A stretch of 64,000 nt of DNA. Origin: Candidatus Jordarchaeales archaeon (lineage in GTDB: Archaea > Asgardarchaeota > Jordiarchaeia > Jordiarchaeales > Freyrarchaeaceae). A model generated the notes under the pieces. It saw only the letters and a list, made by a program, of their open reading frames with translations, was not told the DNA's origin and did no database searches. The stretch lies in contig JAWAHN010000001.1 of NCBI GenBank assembly GCA_038889235.1, positions 62,001 to 126,000 of the forward strand. Reading direction: 5' to 3'. Position 1 is the stretch's first letter. Each line of letters opens with the position of its first letter. Of this stretch, positions 16,930-25,013 are shown piece after piece. A program made the translations under genes and the position numbers.

Positions 16930-17874
16930 TTGGCTGGCCTTCTGAAGGGTAAAGTGGCCATCGTTACCGGTGCCGGGAGAGGTATAGGAAGGGAGGAAGC
17001 GTTGGCGCTGGCCAAAGAAGGAGCTAAAGTCGTCGTCAACGATCTAGGTGGAGGCTTCGACGGGAAAGGGGAGCATCACGGCCCAGCAGACAACGTCGTT
17101 AAGGAGATAAAGGAGATGGGGGGCGAGGCTGTACCGAACTACGATGACGTGTCTAACTTCAACGCGGCGAAGAGAATAATTGACACCGCGATAGAAGCTT
17201 TTGGAAAGCTGGACATACTCGTCAATAACGCCGGGATTCTGCGCGACAGGATGATTTTCAACATGACGGAGGAAGAGTGGGATGCGGTAATAAATGTCCA
17301 TCTTAAGGGTACGTTCAACTGTACTAGGCACGCGTGCGCCTATTGGAGGGAGGAGGCTAAGGCTGGCAAGCCTGTGGCCGGTAGGATAATAAATACCGCT
17401 TCTGACGCCGGCTTGCTGTACAACCCCGGTCAAAGCAACTATGGGGCTGCAAAGGCTGGAATAGTAGCGTTTACCTTGATAGTGGCTAAAGAGATGGCCA
17501 GGTATGGTGTGACTGCGAACGTGATAGTGCCGCTTGCTAGAACAAGACTAACCACGGATGCAACCCCCTCGCTCAAGCCCCTTATGAGTACTCCTGAAGA
17601 GATGACTAAGAAGTATGGCTACGACGTTTTGAGCCCGTATAGCGTGGCGCCCCTAGTAGTGTATCTGGCATCAGATGACGCTAAGGACATAACGGGGCAG
17701 GTTATCAGAGTAGTTGGAGGAAACATGTGGGTGTTGCAGAGCTGGACGTCAATAGGTCCTGTGACTAAGAAGGGGTTCTTCACTCCTGAAGAGATAGGAC
17801 AGAGGTTGCGGGAGTTGTTAGCGAAGCTGCCGCCTAGGGAGGAGATGGCGCACTTGTTCATGAAGCTGCAGTAA
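16930..17874 (+). CDS. Short-chain dehydrogenase, MFE2/hydroxyacyl-CoA type
   Basis: NAD(P)-dependent short-chain dehydrogenase/reductase of 314 residues. The cofactor loop TGAGRGIG is at about 13-20 and is followed by VVVNDLGGGFDGKG. That sequence is characteristic of the (3R)-hydroxyacyl-CoA dehydrogenase branch (multifunctional enzyme 2-like) and gives NAD preference through the Asp. NNAGILRD, NTASDAG (catalytic Ser) and the YGAAK catalytic pair are present. The C-terminal 60 residues exceed the normal FabG length. With the acyl-CoA enzymes elsewhere in the window it fits a beta-oxidation step. The TTG start follows GGAGG and GGAG. Confidence 0.88.
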   Translation: MAGLLKGKVAIVTGAGRGIGREEALALAKEGAKVVVNDLGGGFDGKGEHHGPADNVVKEIKEMGGEAVPNYDDVSNFNAAKRIIDTAIEAFGKLDILVNNAGILRDRMIFNMTEEEWDAVINVHLKGTFNCTRHACAYWREEAKAGKPVAGRIINTASDAGLLYNPGQSNYGAAKAGIVAFTLIVAKEMARYGVTANVIVPLARTRLTTDATPSLKPLMSTPEEMTKKYGYDVLSPYSVAPLVVYLASDDAKDITGQVIRVVGGNMWVLQSWTSIGPVTKKGFFTPEEIGQRLRELLAKLPPREEMAHLFMKLQ

Positions 17875-17995
17875 TCTTTCGCCACATCCTTTTCTTTTTC
17901 AACTCCTGATTAGAGAGACAGGGTTATATCTTTACAGTTTTACTTTTAGCTGGCTGTTGCTAGATGCCGTGTTATTCGTGATGTGTGGTGATATT

Positions 17996-18973
17996 TTGGA
18001 AGAGGTTGCCGCTAACATTTACAAGCTGACTGTGCCGATTCCATTCAGGGGGACTGACTATCTCAACATTTACCTTTTGAAGGAGGATAGGCCGGCTATA
18101 ATTGACACAGGGATCGGCGACCAAGTATCTATTGAGAAGATAGTTAGGGGAATTGAGAGCGTAGGGATTAAGATTGACGACGTTGAGTACATAATCACTA
18201 CGCACGAGCACGTTGAACATTTTGGAGGAAATAAGGATTTAAAGGACATTTCGGGGGCCAAGGTTTTCGCACACGAGGTGGCGGCGGACTCAATAGAGGG
18301 GTTCCACAACGCGGTCTTGGAGCTCGGGAAGATAATTGACTCGATGGAGATACCTGCACCGGAGAAGGAGCGACTGAAAATCATCATGCGCTTCAACCTC
18401 ATGATAAAGGTGACCAAAGTTGACAGGAGATTGAGGGACGGAGACAGGATAGACTTGGGGTCGCGCGAGTTGAGGGTGATACATACGCCGGGGCACGCCC
18501 TTGGCCACATATGTCTTTACGACGAGGAGCGAAGGATACTTTTTACAGGCGACCACGTGTTGGGGGAGGGCACGCCCTTCGTCGGATCGGGATTCGGCGG
18601 CATGTTTTACGCTGCCAGTACGGGGAAAAAATGGTGGTTTGAAGGAGACGTCGACCTTTACATCAAGTCCCTGGAAAGACTTTTGAGCCTGGAGTTAGAC
18701 GCCATTCTCCCAGCTCACGGCCCTGTGTCAACAAATCCGTACGAGAGGATCACTGAAACCTTGAAGAGGAAAAAGTTTAGGGAGAGAAAACTAGTCGAAA
18801 TTCTTCAAAAAGGTAGAATGGACCTCGACACTGTGGTAAGGGAACTTTACGGGGAGACTGACGACATATATCTCGTGAGGGGTGCCACTCTAGGCTACTT
18901 GGGCAAGCTCGTCAAGGAGGGCAGGGCGAAGGTTGTTAGGGAGGGAGGAAAGCTCTACTTTGAGCCGGCTTAG
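17996..18973 (+). CDS. MBL-fold hydrolase with HxHxEH motif and C-terminal winged helix
   Basis: About 325 residues. The N-terminal MBL domain has TTHEHVEHFGG, in which the usual Asp of HxHxDH is Glu. It continues with HTPGHALGH, FTGDHVLGEG and LPAHGPV. The last 80 residues (from RKKFRERK) form a winged helix like that of LACTB2/glyoxalase II-like hydrolases. TTG 17996 is chosen because GGTGAT lies just upstream; the upstream in-frame TTG at 17957 has no site. The end overlaps the convergent CoA ligase gene by four bases. Confidence 0.85.
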   Translation: MEEVAANIYKLTVPIPFRGTDYLNIYLLKEDRPAIIDTGIGDQVSIEKIVRGIESVGIKIDDVEYIITTHEHVEHFGGNKDLKDISGAKVFAHEVAADSIEGFHNAVLELGKIIDSMEIPAPEKERLKIIMRFNLMIKVTKVDRRLRDGDRIDLGSRELRVIHTPGHALGHICLYDEERRILFTGDHVLGEGTPFVGSGFGGMFYAASTGKKWWFEGDVDLYIKSLERLLSLELDAILPAHGPVSTNPYERITETLKRKKFRERKLVEILQKGRMDLDTVVRELYGETDDIYLVRGATLGYLGKLVKEGRAKVVREGGKLYFEPA

Positions 18974-20424
18974 CGGGACTGTGGCTCTAGGCACTCTGAC
19001 GTAGAGTAGGCGGCTGAGCCGCCTCTGGTGTAGTAGCTTATGATGTTTTTGAGTGCGTTGGCAGCTCTTTCAACGCTTGGGAAAACCGGGATCTTTGCCT
19101 GCACGAACAGGTCGCGCACGTATCTTTGAGCATCCTCGTATGCCACTTGGGGTATCGCGATGAGCACTGGCTTCGCCTCCTTGACCTTCAAGCACTCCTC
19201 GACGAGCATGTTGTAAAATGTCACAGAGAGCGAGGGGTTGTCTATGAAGTCAGCGTAGAAGGAAGGATATTGAACCGCCAGCTCGAAGATCACAGAGTCT
19301 ATTACGCTTTCCTCTTTCAAGGTTTCGAAAACCGTTTTTATGGCGTTCATATTCATGAAGGAGCCGGCTAAGTCTATGGGGTTCGCCACACTAGTCCCAA
19401 CGCTCTGAACCGCCTTAGATAGTTTCGCTCTCGCACCTTCACTCAGCTGCGGTACTTCAAGTCCCACCTCTGAACAGTAGTCAGAGTTAACTACACTAGA
19501 ACCACCGCTAATCGACACCAGTCCAACCCGCCGCCCCTCAACTCTTGGGCAGAACGTGAACGCGAGCACCGTGTCAACCATCTCGTAGAAGCTTTTGACG
19601 GGAATAGCATTACACTGCCTTATCACAGAGTCCCATATCTTAGGCGACCCTGCCAGGGAGCCTGTGTGCGAGGCGGCAGCCCTACCGCCAACCTCAGTTC
19701 TCCCACCCTTCCAAACGACAACAGGCTTCCTAGCTGCAGCCCTCCTCAAAGAGTTGAAGAAGCGCCGGCCGTCGCGCACCCCCTCGATGTAGACTGCTAT
19801 TATCTTGGTTTTAGGGTCCTCGGCCAAGTAGTCTAAGATTTCGGCCGCGTCAACATCGCACCCGTTTCCAAAGCTCACGACAGTGCTAAACCTCAACCCT
19901 GTGACCTTGCCCATGAGCGCGAAGTTTATGGCGTGCCCCCCGCTTTGGGAGACGAAGCCAACCGGTCCCGGGTCGCGGGGTAAATCGGGCCTGAAAGCCA
20001 GCCCGTGCTCGGGATGGTATATCCCCAGGCAGTTCGGGCCTATTATCCTGACCCCGCCGTCCCTAGCTATCCTCACGATTTCCCTTTCCAGCCGCACGCC
20101 TTCCTCTGTTCCAGATTCACTAAACCCTGAAGCGAAAACCACGACGCACTTCACCTCTTTCTTGATGCACTCCTCCATTATTTTTGGTGTCACGCGGGCG
20201 GGGACCTCGGATATCACCAGGTCGACTTTGTCAGGAACGTCGAGGAGACTCGGGTAGAACTTGTACCCGAAGGCTGCCTTAACGTTGGGGTTGACGGGGT
20301 ATATTGCCCCTTTAAATCCGGCTGAAACGAGCGAGCGGAGGAAATAGAATCTGTTCCTGCTCGTCGAGCCAACCACGGCGACGGATTCGGGGTTAAGCAA
20401 ATCTTTAAACTCGTGCTTCCTCAT
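18970..20424 (-). CDS. ADP-forming acyl-CoA synthetase, alpha-type subunit
   Basis: A 484-residue CoA-binding/ligase-CoA protein like the alpha subunit of archaeal acetate-CoA ligase (ADP-forming), which makes ATP from acyl-CoA. Seen in order are the CoA-binding domain (SVAVVGST, YPVNPN), GPNCLGIYHPEHGLAF, SQSGGHAINF, SFGNGCDVDAAE, and SHTGSLAG with the phospho-His. The ligase domain follows, with VSISGGSSVVNSD. The ATP-grasp beta subunit is not fused and is not in the window, so it must be encoded elsewhere. The ATG start lies directly after a short A-rich leader. Confidence 0.88.
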   Translation of the reverse strand: MRKHEFKDLLNPESVAVVGSTSRNRFYFLRSLVSAGFKGAIYPVNPNVKAAFGYKFYPSLLDVPDKVDLVISEVPARVTPKIMEECIKKEVKCVVVFASGFSESGTEEGVRLEREIVRIARDGGVRIIGPNCLGIYHPEHGLAFRPDLPRDPGPVGFVSQSGGHAINFALMGKVTGLRFSTVVSFGNGCDVDAAEILDYLAEDPKTKIIAVYIEGVRDGRRFFNSLRRAAARKPVVVWKGGRTEVGGRAAASHTGSLAGSPKIWDSVIRQCNAIPVKSFYEMVDTVLAFTFCPRVEGRRVGLVSISGGSSVVNSDYCSEVGLEVPQLSEGARAKLSKAVQSVGTSVANPIDLAGSFMNMNAIKTVFETLKEESVIDSVIFELAVQYPSFYADFIDNPSLSVTFYNMLVEECLKVKEAKPVLIAIPQVAYEDAQRYVRDLFVQAKIPVFPSVERAANALKNIISYYTRGGSAAYSTSECLEPQSR

Positions 20425-20551
20425 TTTTTAAGCACCATCAGGCGAAATTGTTTAGAACTTGAAAAAATTCAGTTTAAATTAAATTTTTCGCATTAAAAAA
20501 GGGTGAGAATTGAGGTAAAAATAGTGAGCTCTGTAAAGCCATGGTAGCAAG

Positions 20552-21808
20552 TTAATCCGCCGCTGAACTTCTGTCTCTTCTAATCCACCTCTTTTTTCTG
20601 ACTTCATCGGCTAGGCGGCGTGTCATTACTAGCGCTGCGACACCTGCAAGAAGGGACACTGGTCCCGTGGCTATGCCACTTAGCAGGTTAGGGAGGAAGT
20701 CTATTGAGGGCGCGGATATGCAAAGAGCCGTCGCCAGCGGCCCAACTGTGAGAGATAGTAGGACTGCGGCGTGAACCAGTGTGCTCGCCTTTGAAAAACC
20801 GTTCTCAGGTTTCTCCACGAAGCCGAGAGCTACGGGTATCGTTAGGTACGGTATGTAGACGCCGGCGATCTCTATTGTCACATCGAACAGGTATGTGATG
20901 CACGCCTTGTAGAGGTCTGCTGGGAACACTACTAGGACGGGAAGCGCCGTGTGGTAGAATGGTATTACAAGCGGTAGCCCGTAACTCACCCAGAGAGACC
21001 TCACAAGTGACTGTACTGGGTCAAGGAGGGTGATAGACGCAGATGCGAAGTCAAAGCCCGCGAAGGGTATGGGTACTCCCACCCATCTTCTGAAGCCGAA
21101 CTGTTGCGGGATGAGGGTGAAGCATAGGGCGTAGTAGGCTATGTAAAGGAAGTAGTGTGTCGTGAATATCCAGAAGCCTCTGCCATTCACGCGTGCGAGT
21201 ATTGCTAGCCCTATGGCGGTCATTATGAGTAAACCGCCCACTGAAACTGGGTTGAAAATCCATCTCAGGCTGTATGTTGAGTTCCACACCGGGATTCCTA
21301 GCAGTCCTATAGATGGGTGAAGCACGCCGGCTACGACTCCTATGCTCTCAACGCCTCTCTCGATTGCTAGGAAAAACGGTGTAAAGAGGAGCACTAGAAG
21401 TAAAGCTGCACGCTTCCTTAGCTTTAGAAACCTAGCGAAAATGTATCCTAGGAGGGCTGGTAGGGCTCCGTCCGTTATGCCTCGCATCACCGCCGGGAGC
21501 CATGTTGGAAGCCATACTCCCCCCATTAGCATTAGGGGGTTGACCGCCCTTATGCCTGACAGTGCAATGTATACCTCAACGGTCGTCCAGGCGACCGCCG
21601 ACATGAGGAAAACCCAGGCGGCCCCTAGTTCACCTTTCCGGAGTAGGTATGCGAGGAGGGCAAACGTTATGGCGATGACCACCAGCGAGCCCGTGTAGAA
21701 GTAACCGTTACTCGTCCTCACAATGTACATCTGGTTCGACAGAACTTGGTATGCTAAAAGGTATAAAGAGTCAGCCGACAAGCGACTCGACCCCCCAAGT
21801 ATTCTCAT
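20552..21808 (-). CDS. Membrane protein, paralogue A of a divergent pair
   Basis: About 418 residues with ten or so membrane helices. It is a clear paralogue of the protein encoded at 21961-23124: both have YIVRT-NGYFYTG near the N-terminus, LMGGV, RG-TDGALP, GVLHP, FNP-SVGGLL, RWVGVP-PF and FFDVTIE/LFDVTIE-AGVY-P. About half the residues match by eye. No known transporter or enzyme motif is seen. A TATA-like CTTAAATAAAG lies 25 bases before the ATG, so that ATG may be leaderless. A TTG nine codons in, after GGGGGG, is the alternative start. Confidence 0.8.
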   Translation of the reverse strand: MRILGGSSRLSADSLYLLAYQVLSNQMYIVRTSNGYFYTGSLVVIAITFALLAYLLRKGELGAAWVFLMSAVAWTTVEVYIALSGIRAVNPLMLMGGVWLPTWLPAVMRGITDGALPALLGYIFARFLKLRKRAALLLVLLFTPFFLAIERGVESIGVVAGVLHPSIGLLGIPVWNSTYSLRWIFNPVSVGGLLIMTAIGLAILARVNGRGFWIFTTHYFLYIAYYALCFTLIPQQFGFRRWVGVPIPFAGFDFASASITLLDPVQSLVRSLWVSYGLPLVIPFYHTALPVLVVFPADLYKACITYLFDVTIEIAGVYIPYLTIPVALGFVEKPENGFSKASTLVHAAVLLSLTVGPLATALCISAPSIDFLPNLLSGIATGPVSLLAGVAALVMTRRLADEVRKKRWIRRDRSSAAD

Positions 21809-21960
21809 CTCTTTCTTTCTGGCTTTATTTAAGCGTTCCTACCGGCTGGAGACTGAAGTCGAAGGGAAAGTTTTATGACTTACTGGAAGATATATGGAGG
21901 GGTGATTCTTTCCCATGCTTTAGAGTTTGGCGGAGTGTACTGGTTGGAGGTGAGGGGTGA

Positions 21961-23124
21961 ATGCTCGACCTCCTATCCAACTTGGTATACATTGTGAGGA
22001 CGGCAAACGGCTACTTCTATACTGGTGCAATAATAGTCGTGGCCTTGACTGTCCTCCTCTTGGTTCACGTGGTTAGGAAGGGCTACAGGGGGGCTTTATG
22101 GGTTTTCCTATTGTCCCTAGTGTCTTGGTCGCTCAGTGAGGTTTACTGGGTTGTTTCAGGGGGGCGGCTTGTAACCCCGGTCCAGCTAATGGGTGGGGTG
22201 GTTGTTCCCGAGCTTGTTCCAGCCCTACTCAGGGGTGTGACTGACGGAGCGCTGCCGGTGCTCTTAGCCTATCTATTCGCCGTGAACCTCCACGAGAAGA
22301 GGTTTAGGTGGGTTGCTGGAGTATTGGGTTTCATGGTCCTCTACCTCTTCATTGAGGGGTTCTTTGAAACGATAGGGGCGCGAATAGGCGTTCTTCACCC
22401 TGCCATGATATTGCTGGGGGTTCCTGTCTGGAATGCGACGTACAGCGTTAGATGGGTGTTTAACCCTTTGTCCGTTGGGGGCTTATTGTCCATGACCGTG
22501 CTTGGCTTGGCTGTGACTGCTTGGAGAAGGAGCTACTTGCTGTGGAAGGTTACCTCGCACTACTTCGTCTACCTCGTGATATACACGACGTACGCTTCAC
22601 TTATGGGGCAACTCGTCGGGTTTAAGCGGTGGGTTGGCGTTCCGCTGCCGTTCATAGGCTTCAACCCCGCTAGCATGGCAATCTCCACACTGGACCCACT
22701 TCAATCCTTGCTGAGGCTTGCATGGGTGAGCTACGGTTTGCCCACCATATTCTCCGTGTATCCACTAGCATTCCCCGTTCTACTCGTGGTTCCAGCCAAC
22801 ATTTATGGAGCCTTCTTAGGATACTTCTTCGACGTCACCATAGAGGTTGCAGGGGTGTACCTTCCGTTCATCGCCTTTCCCGTTATGCTGGGACTCGTCG
22901 AACTTCCAGGTAAAGAAGTTGCGAGGTCTGCAGCTCTGCCGCATACGGCCATCCTTTTATCCTTGACAGCTGTGCCACTCGTCCTGGGGGTCTGGTTATC
23001 TTCGAAGGCGCCGCACTTCCCATCATCTTTCGCTCAGGGAGCTATAGGCTTCCTGGCGTTTCTAGCAGTTGGGTTAGTAGTTCTAGTTGTTGTGAAAGCG
23101 CTGAGGGGGAAAAGCGTAGGTTGA
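21961..23124 (+). CDS. Membrane protein, paralogue B of a divergent pair
   Basis: A 387-residue polytopic membrane protein, paralogous to the protein at 20552-21808 and transcribed away from it across a 152-base gap. Its first residues align with residue 20 or so of paralogue A, so the shared family begins there. Membrane helices are evenly spaced and loops are short. Conserved aromatic and Gly residues cluster in the RWVGVP and FNP segments. The ATG follows GGAGGTGAGGGG. The probable selenoprotein gene starts 72 bases after it and could be in the same transcript. Confidence 0.8.
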   Translation: MLDLLSNLVYIVRTANGYFYTGAIIVVALTVLLLVHVVRKGYRGALWVFLLSLVSWSLSEVYWVVSGGRLVTPVQLMGGVVVPELVPALLRGVTDGALPVLLAYLFAVNLHEKRFRWVAGVLGFMVLYLFIEGFFETIGARIGVLHPAMILLGVPVWNATYSVRWVFNPLSVGGLLSMTVLGLAVTAWRRSYLLWKVTSHYFVYLVIYTTYASLMGQLVGFKRWVGVPLPFIGFNPASMAISTLDPLQSLLRLAWVSYGLPTIFSVYPLAFPVLLVVPANIYGAFLGYFFDVTIEVAGVYLPFIAFPVMLGLVELPGKEVARSAALPHTAILLSLTAVPLVLGVWLSSKAPHFPSSFAQGAIGFLAFLAVGLVVLVVVKALRGKSVG

Positions 23125-23196
23125 AGTGAGAAGGGGAAAGTATTTGGGGAGGGAGCCGGAAATATCGAAAATGAGAATAGCCTAGTGGGATCCGGT

Positions 23197-23535
23197 ATGA
23201 GGTTTGTACTAACCGAGAAGGCGCGGACCTATATTGCTTCAGAGGCAGAGAGGATATCCAGAGAGAACGGTACACCTGTCCTAGCTGTTTGGGCAGAGGA
23301 AGTCTACTCTTGAAGAGGAAGCAGGATTGAGGTGCGTGCAGGAGTGCATTACGAGAGAAAGGTTTTGGAGGCAGGTGGCTTCAAAGAAGAGGAGCCCGTT
23401 GACGGGTTGAAGGTCTACGTGCACGAGGAAGCATACAAGTACCTTCCAAGCGAGGTTCACTTGGACTACTTAGGTTACTGGAGAGGGCTGCGCGTCACGA
23501 ACTACGTCTCCGTGAGGCGCGATGGGACCTGTTAA
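23197..23535 (+). CDS. Probable HesB-like selenoprotein with in-frame TGA (Sec)
   Basis: A 112-codon frame from ATG 23197 to TAA 23533-23535, broken only by TGA at 23311-23313 (codon 39). The part before (MRFVLTEKARTYI...) and the part after (...VDGLKVYVHEEA, then VHLDYLGY and LRVTNY) read as one small HesB/IscA-related domain in a single frame. Families of this type include known selenoproteins with Sec at the HesB cysteine. The TGA sits between VYS and RGS, the expected position of that cysteine. A SECIS-like hairpin follows the stop by twelve bases. The alternatives are a Cys-to-stop mutation, a sequencing error, or a bicistron with GTG 23332. Selenocysteine genes are not in the window. 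Confidence 0.72.
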
Positions 23536-23546
23536 AGTTGTGTGAG

Positions 23547-23583
23547 ATGACCCGCCTCCATAAAGAGTGGCGGGGGCGGTGAT
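23547..23583 (+). promoter_or_regulatory. SECIS-like element, eukaryotic/Asgard layout
   Basis: ATGA at 23547-23550 and TGAT at 23580-23583 can form the tandem G.A quartet (T48.T83, G49.A82, A50.G81, C51.T80). Above it is an uninterrupted 8-bp helix, CCGCCTCC (23552-23559) with GGGGGCGG (23572-23579), containing one G.T pair. The 12-base apical loop has AAA at 23562-23564, on its 5' side. This is the order of eukaryotic SECIS elements and of those reported in Asgard archaea, not the usual archaeal GAA/A form. The lower helix I is weak here. Confidence 0.65.
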
Positions 23584-23585
23584 CT

Positions 23586-23602
23586 GGCGGTAATGCACCG
23601 CC
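23586..23602 (+). terminator. GC hairpin after the SECIS-like element
   Basis: GGCGGT pairs perfectly with ACCGCC around the loop AATGC, and a T-rich tract follows at 23606-23640. It may stop the selenoprotein transcript, or it may compete with SECIS helix I. Confidence 0.45.
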
Positions 23603-23709
23603 AACCTTCCTTTCATTCTTTGGGGTTTCTTGGATTTCCGTCCTTTGTTGTTTGAGCGGATGCCCCCTTTTTGCGAGATTTGATTGCACTGCATGTTTTT
23701 AGGTAAACG

Positions 23710-23717
23710 TTTTTTAA
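23710..23717 (+). promoter_or_regulatory. TATA box for the sirtuin gene
   Basis: TTTTTTAA predicts transcription from about 23740. That excludes the upstream ATG at 23684 and supports TTG 23753 preceded by GGTGG. Confidence 0.45.
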
Positions 23718-23752
23718 CCTTCTTTGCCACTTTAGTTCCTTCGGTGGTCTCC

Positions 23753-24607
23753 TTGTTGGATGAGGAGAGGGAGAGGTTGATTAAGCAGGCTGCCAAGGAC
23801 ATAGTTAAGGCGAACAGAGTTGTCGCTTTAACTGGGGCGGGGATTTCTACTGAGAGCGGAATACCCGACTTTAGAGGGCCTAGCGGCTTGTGGAAGAAAT
23901 ATGACCCAGAGGAGTTCACTTTCTCTCGCTTCTTAAGCGATCCGGCCAGATTTTGGAGTGTTCAAATAAGCATAGCTATGGATGGGTTTTCCCTGTTTTC
24001 CGCTGAGCCTAATCCGGCCCACTACGCGCTTGCAAGATTAGAGGAGCTAGGCAAGCTTAACTGCATAATAACGCAGAACATTGACGGATTGCACCAGAAA
24101 GCTGGTAGTAAGAACGTGATAGAGTTTCATGGTAACGTTAGGGAGGCTGTTTGCATAAGGTGTAACAGCATTTTCCCGATAGAAAAGGCTGTCACGAAAG
24201 TCATGGAGGGTGAGTTGCCTCCGTGCTGTGACTACTGTGGAGGCGTTTTGAAGCCGAATGCTGTCCTTTTCGGTGAGCCAATACCCAGGGATGCGCTTTT
24301 GAGGGCTGAAGAGGAGGCGATGCTCTGCGACCTAATGCTGGTGATAGGCACTTCAGCTGTAGTGTACCCCGCAGCCGACCTACCGCGGATAGCTAAGGAG
24401 AAGACGGGGTATGGGTGGAGCATTATGGGCTACCGACCCCAGGTGCTGGGTAAGTATGGAGCGAAGGTGATAGAAATAAACGGGGAGCCCACCCCTCTCA
24501 CTGGGGTGATATCAGACTATATAATAGAGGGAAGGATAGGGGAAATCCTTCCTCGGGTGGTTGAGGAAGTCGAGAGAATGTTGAAGAAGAAAGAGAAGAA
24601 GCCTTAG
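23753..24607 (+). CDS. Sir2 family NAD-dependent protein deacylase
   Basis: Sirtuin of about 284 residues. It removes acyl groups from lysines using NAD, giving nicotinamide and O-acyl-ADP-ribose. Visible motifs are TGAGISTESGIPDFRG, TQNIDGLH, the catalytic His in EFHGN, the zinc cysteines CIRC and CCDYC, and GTSAVVYPAA near the end. The N-terminal 20 residues of the longer open frame are hydrophobic but precede the predicted transcription start, so they are excluded. In archaea sirtuins act on chromatin protein Alba and on acyl-CoA synthetases. The latter would fit the acyl-CoA genes here, but the link is inference. Confidence 0.93.
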   Translation: MLDEERERLIKQAAKDIVKANRVVALTGAGISTESGIPDFRGPSGLWKKYDPEEFTFSRFLSDPARFWSVQISIAMDGFSLFSAEPNPAHYALARLEELGKLNCIITQNIDGLHQKAGSKNVIEFHGNVREAVCIRCNSIFPIEKAVTKVMEGELPPCCDYCGGVLKPNAVLFGEPIPRDALLRAEEEAMLCDLMLVIGTSAVVYPAADLPRIAKEKTGYGWSIMGYRPQVLGKYGAKVIEINGEPTPLTGVISDYIIEGRIGEILPRVVEEVERMLKKKEKKP

Positions 24608-25013
24608 GACCTGCGTCGAGCGCAGTTCCCCCAAGCAGACTGTTAATGGTTGTAGCAGGTAGTCTCTGAACGATACTTTTTAATCTCGCGTTTTTGAGGA
24701 TTTTAAGTGGGATGAGGAGGTTGAGAGTCATGGGAGCTTTCGCGATGACCGGAAGTAGCCTCCGACTGCTTAAGCGCCATTGAAAACGTTCTTGTTCACT
24801 TTGTCGTGTGTGCAACCAGGTGGTGAAGATTTTTCCATGTGCTGCATTTCGAAAGCCGCTGTAGTTGTGAATTAGACGGGGCGCTACTTCTGACAGGTAA
24901 GTTTTCAGAGACACTGGTGGCTGGACGCTGAATGATGCTTCCGTGGGAGATTTTCTTAAATATGTTCTCAGCTAGTATTCTTTGAGGTTTCTGTGCGGTA
25001 AGGGGGACTGTGC
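24608..25013. other. 406-base gap with an orphan promoter-like site
   Basis: CTTTTTAATC at 24676-24685 is a fair TATA box pointing right. It is more than 300 bases before nrdJ, so it either gives a long leader or drives a short RNA. The segment from about 24705 contains two RTGA-like boxes (GGATGAGG, GCGATGACC), but no clean C/D-box pair. I see no open frame with a start and ribosome-binding site. Confidence 0.35.

Noticed and set aside
21751-21960. A 69-codon rightward frame between the paralogous membrane genes
   Set aside because: It overlaps the start of paralogue A and the promoter of paralogue B, has no ribosome-binding site, and its product looks random.
23332-23535. GTG-started 67-codon gene separate from the upstream part
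   Set aside because: GTG 23332 has no clear spaced ribosome-binding site, and the 38-codon part before TGA continues the same domain in the same frame.
23684-23752. Hydrophobic N-terminal extension of the sirtuin
   Set aside because: It precedes the predicted transcription start, and TTG 23753 has a good ribosome-binding site.
24705-24770. Possible C/D-box RNA after an orphan TATA box
   Set aside because: Boxes GGATGA and GCGATGA are near-matches only, and no CTGA boxes are at the needed places.
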